A stretch of DNA of 64,000 bases, taken from positions 78,297 through 142,296 of the forward strand of contig NZ_JAKWBF010000011.1 in NCBI RefSeq assembly GCF_022513585.1. Direction: 5' to 3'. A program made the position numbers and the translations under genes. The notes under the pieces are model-generated. The model searched no databases. It was not told where the DNA came from and saw only the letters and a program-made list of their open reading frames with translations. Origin of the DNA: Gordonia gummivorans. Lineage in GTDB: Bacteria > Actinomycetota > Actinomycetes > Mycobacteriales > Mycobacteriaceae. Position 1 is the stretch's first letter. Each line of letters starts with the position of its first letter. Shown here piece after piece: positions 63,612-64,000 of this stretch.

Positions 63612-64000
63612 CCGACTCCTTGCTCAGGCGGGTGTCGGGACTGCTCTCCGAAATCGGCAGCGTCGCGTCGTCCGATCCGGAATCGCTTGTGGTGCAAGTC
63701 GGTTCGACGAGCGCTTCGATCCGGGTGCTCGCCCTCGCCGACGGGCTCGACGTGCTGGCCATCACCCAGCTCATCGCACTCGACCTCCCGAACACCGAGC
63801 AACTCCGCGACGACGTCGAGACCTGCGGTGCGCAGCTGAGCTTCGGCAGCCTTCGGCGCTCCGACCCCCAGGGCGTGACCACAGATGTGCTGCAGTACTA
63901 CACGTTTCCGGCCGGCAACCTCGACGACATCCCGTTGCTCACCGTCTTGCACATCGTCCTGACCTCCGGCGCCGACGCCGCGACGCGGCTGGTGGGGAAT
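63608..64000 (+). CDS. Uncharacterised protein, 3' end cut by window
   Basis: Open from the ATG at 63608 to the window edge, 131 codons. It is soluble, with no signal peptide: [19 protein letters not shown], then [32 protein letters not shown] and [25 protein letters not shown]. Alternating strands and helices suggest a small alpha-beta domain such as the YbjN/type III chaperone-like fold, but I do not recognise a family. The ATGA overlap with uppS shows it belongs to that operon. Confidence 0.75.
   Translation, partial: MTDSLLRRVSGLLSEIGSVASSDPESLVVQVGSTSASIRVLALADGLDVLAITQLIALDLPNTEQLRDDVETCGAQLSFGSLRRSDPQGVTTDVLQYYTFPAGNLDDIPLLTVLHIVLTSGADAATRLVGN

Overview
The window is a high-GC actinobacterial chromosome segment, most likely from Gordonia or a close relative in the Mycobacteriales. 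The basis is codon use, GTG/TTG starts, mycobacterial genes such as fbiD, gpgP and octT, and gene order that I recall from Mycobacterium tuberculosis. I ran no database search. There are about 64 protein genes, nearly all housekeeping. I saw no tRNA, rRNA, CRISPR array, prophage or intact insertion sequence.

Layout. 1-11900 resembles the M. tuberculosis Rv2983-Rv2972c block: fbiD (cut by the window edge), gpsA, a DUF3515 protein, an Lrp ligand-binding domain, thiL, a gamma-carbonic-anhydrase-like protein, ung, a PaaG-like crotonase, rpmB, a fakA-like DAK2 gene, recG and an HNH nuclease. 12000-64000 then follows the Rv2427c-Rv2361c block: proA, a MoxR/VWA pair, nadD-rsfS-gpgP-octT, degV, comEA-comEC-holA, rpsT, a sulfotransferase-like gene, an ATP-grasp/alpha-E/transglutaminase operon, lepA, an M3 peptidase, a GH15 trehalase-like enzyme, the sulfate ABC importer, the full sulfate-reduction operon (nirA-cysH-cysD-cysN-chelatase), hemW, a cluster of three Mtb12-like secreted proteins with an ABC transporter, hrcA-dnaJ2-rsmE, phoH-ybeY-CNNM-cdd-era, a YhgE/Pip protein, recO, uppS and an unknown cut gene.

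How the genes work together. Sulfur is the strongest metabolic theme. subI-cysT-cysW-cysA import sulfate. The oppositely oriented nirA operon activates it to APS (CysDN), reduces APS (CysH, with the Fe-S cysteines of APS reductases) and sulfite (NirA), and probably makes siroheme (chelatase). CysN is not fused to CysC. Most genes elsewhere are packed with ATGA/GTGA stop-start overlaps.

Most unusual features. (1) Four 17-bp units before recG, each a complete six-codon reading frame whose TGA overlaps the next ATG. (2) An iron-box-like site over a sigma-70-type promoter driving the Mtb12-like cluster. (3) A 162-bp near-complete palindrome just upstream of the sulfotransferase-like gene. (4) Small transposon-like elements: one with perfect 21-bp inverted ends, and a 94-bp family with two copies. 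(5) A 21-bp tandem and inverted repeat array between cysA and the chelatase gene. (6) A 25-residue single-helix membrane microprotein.
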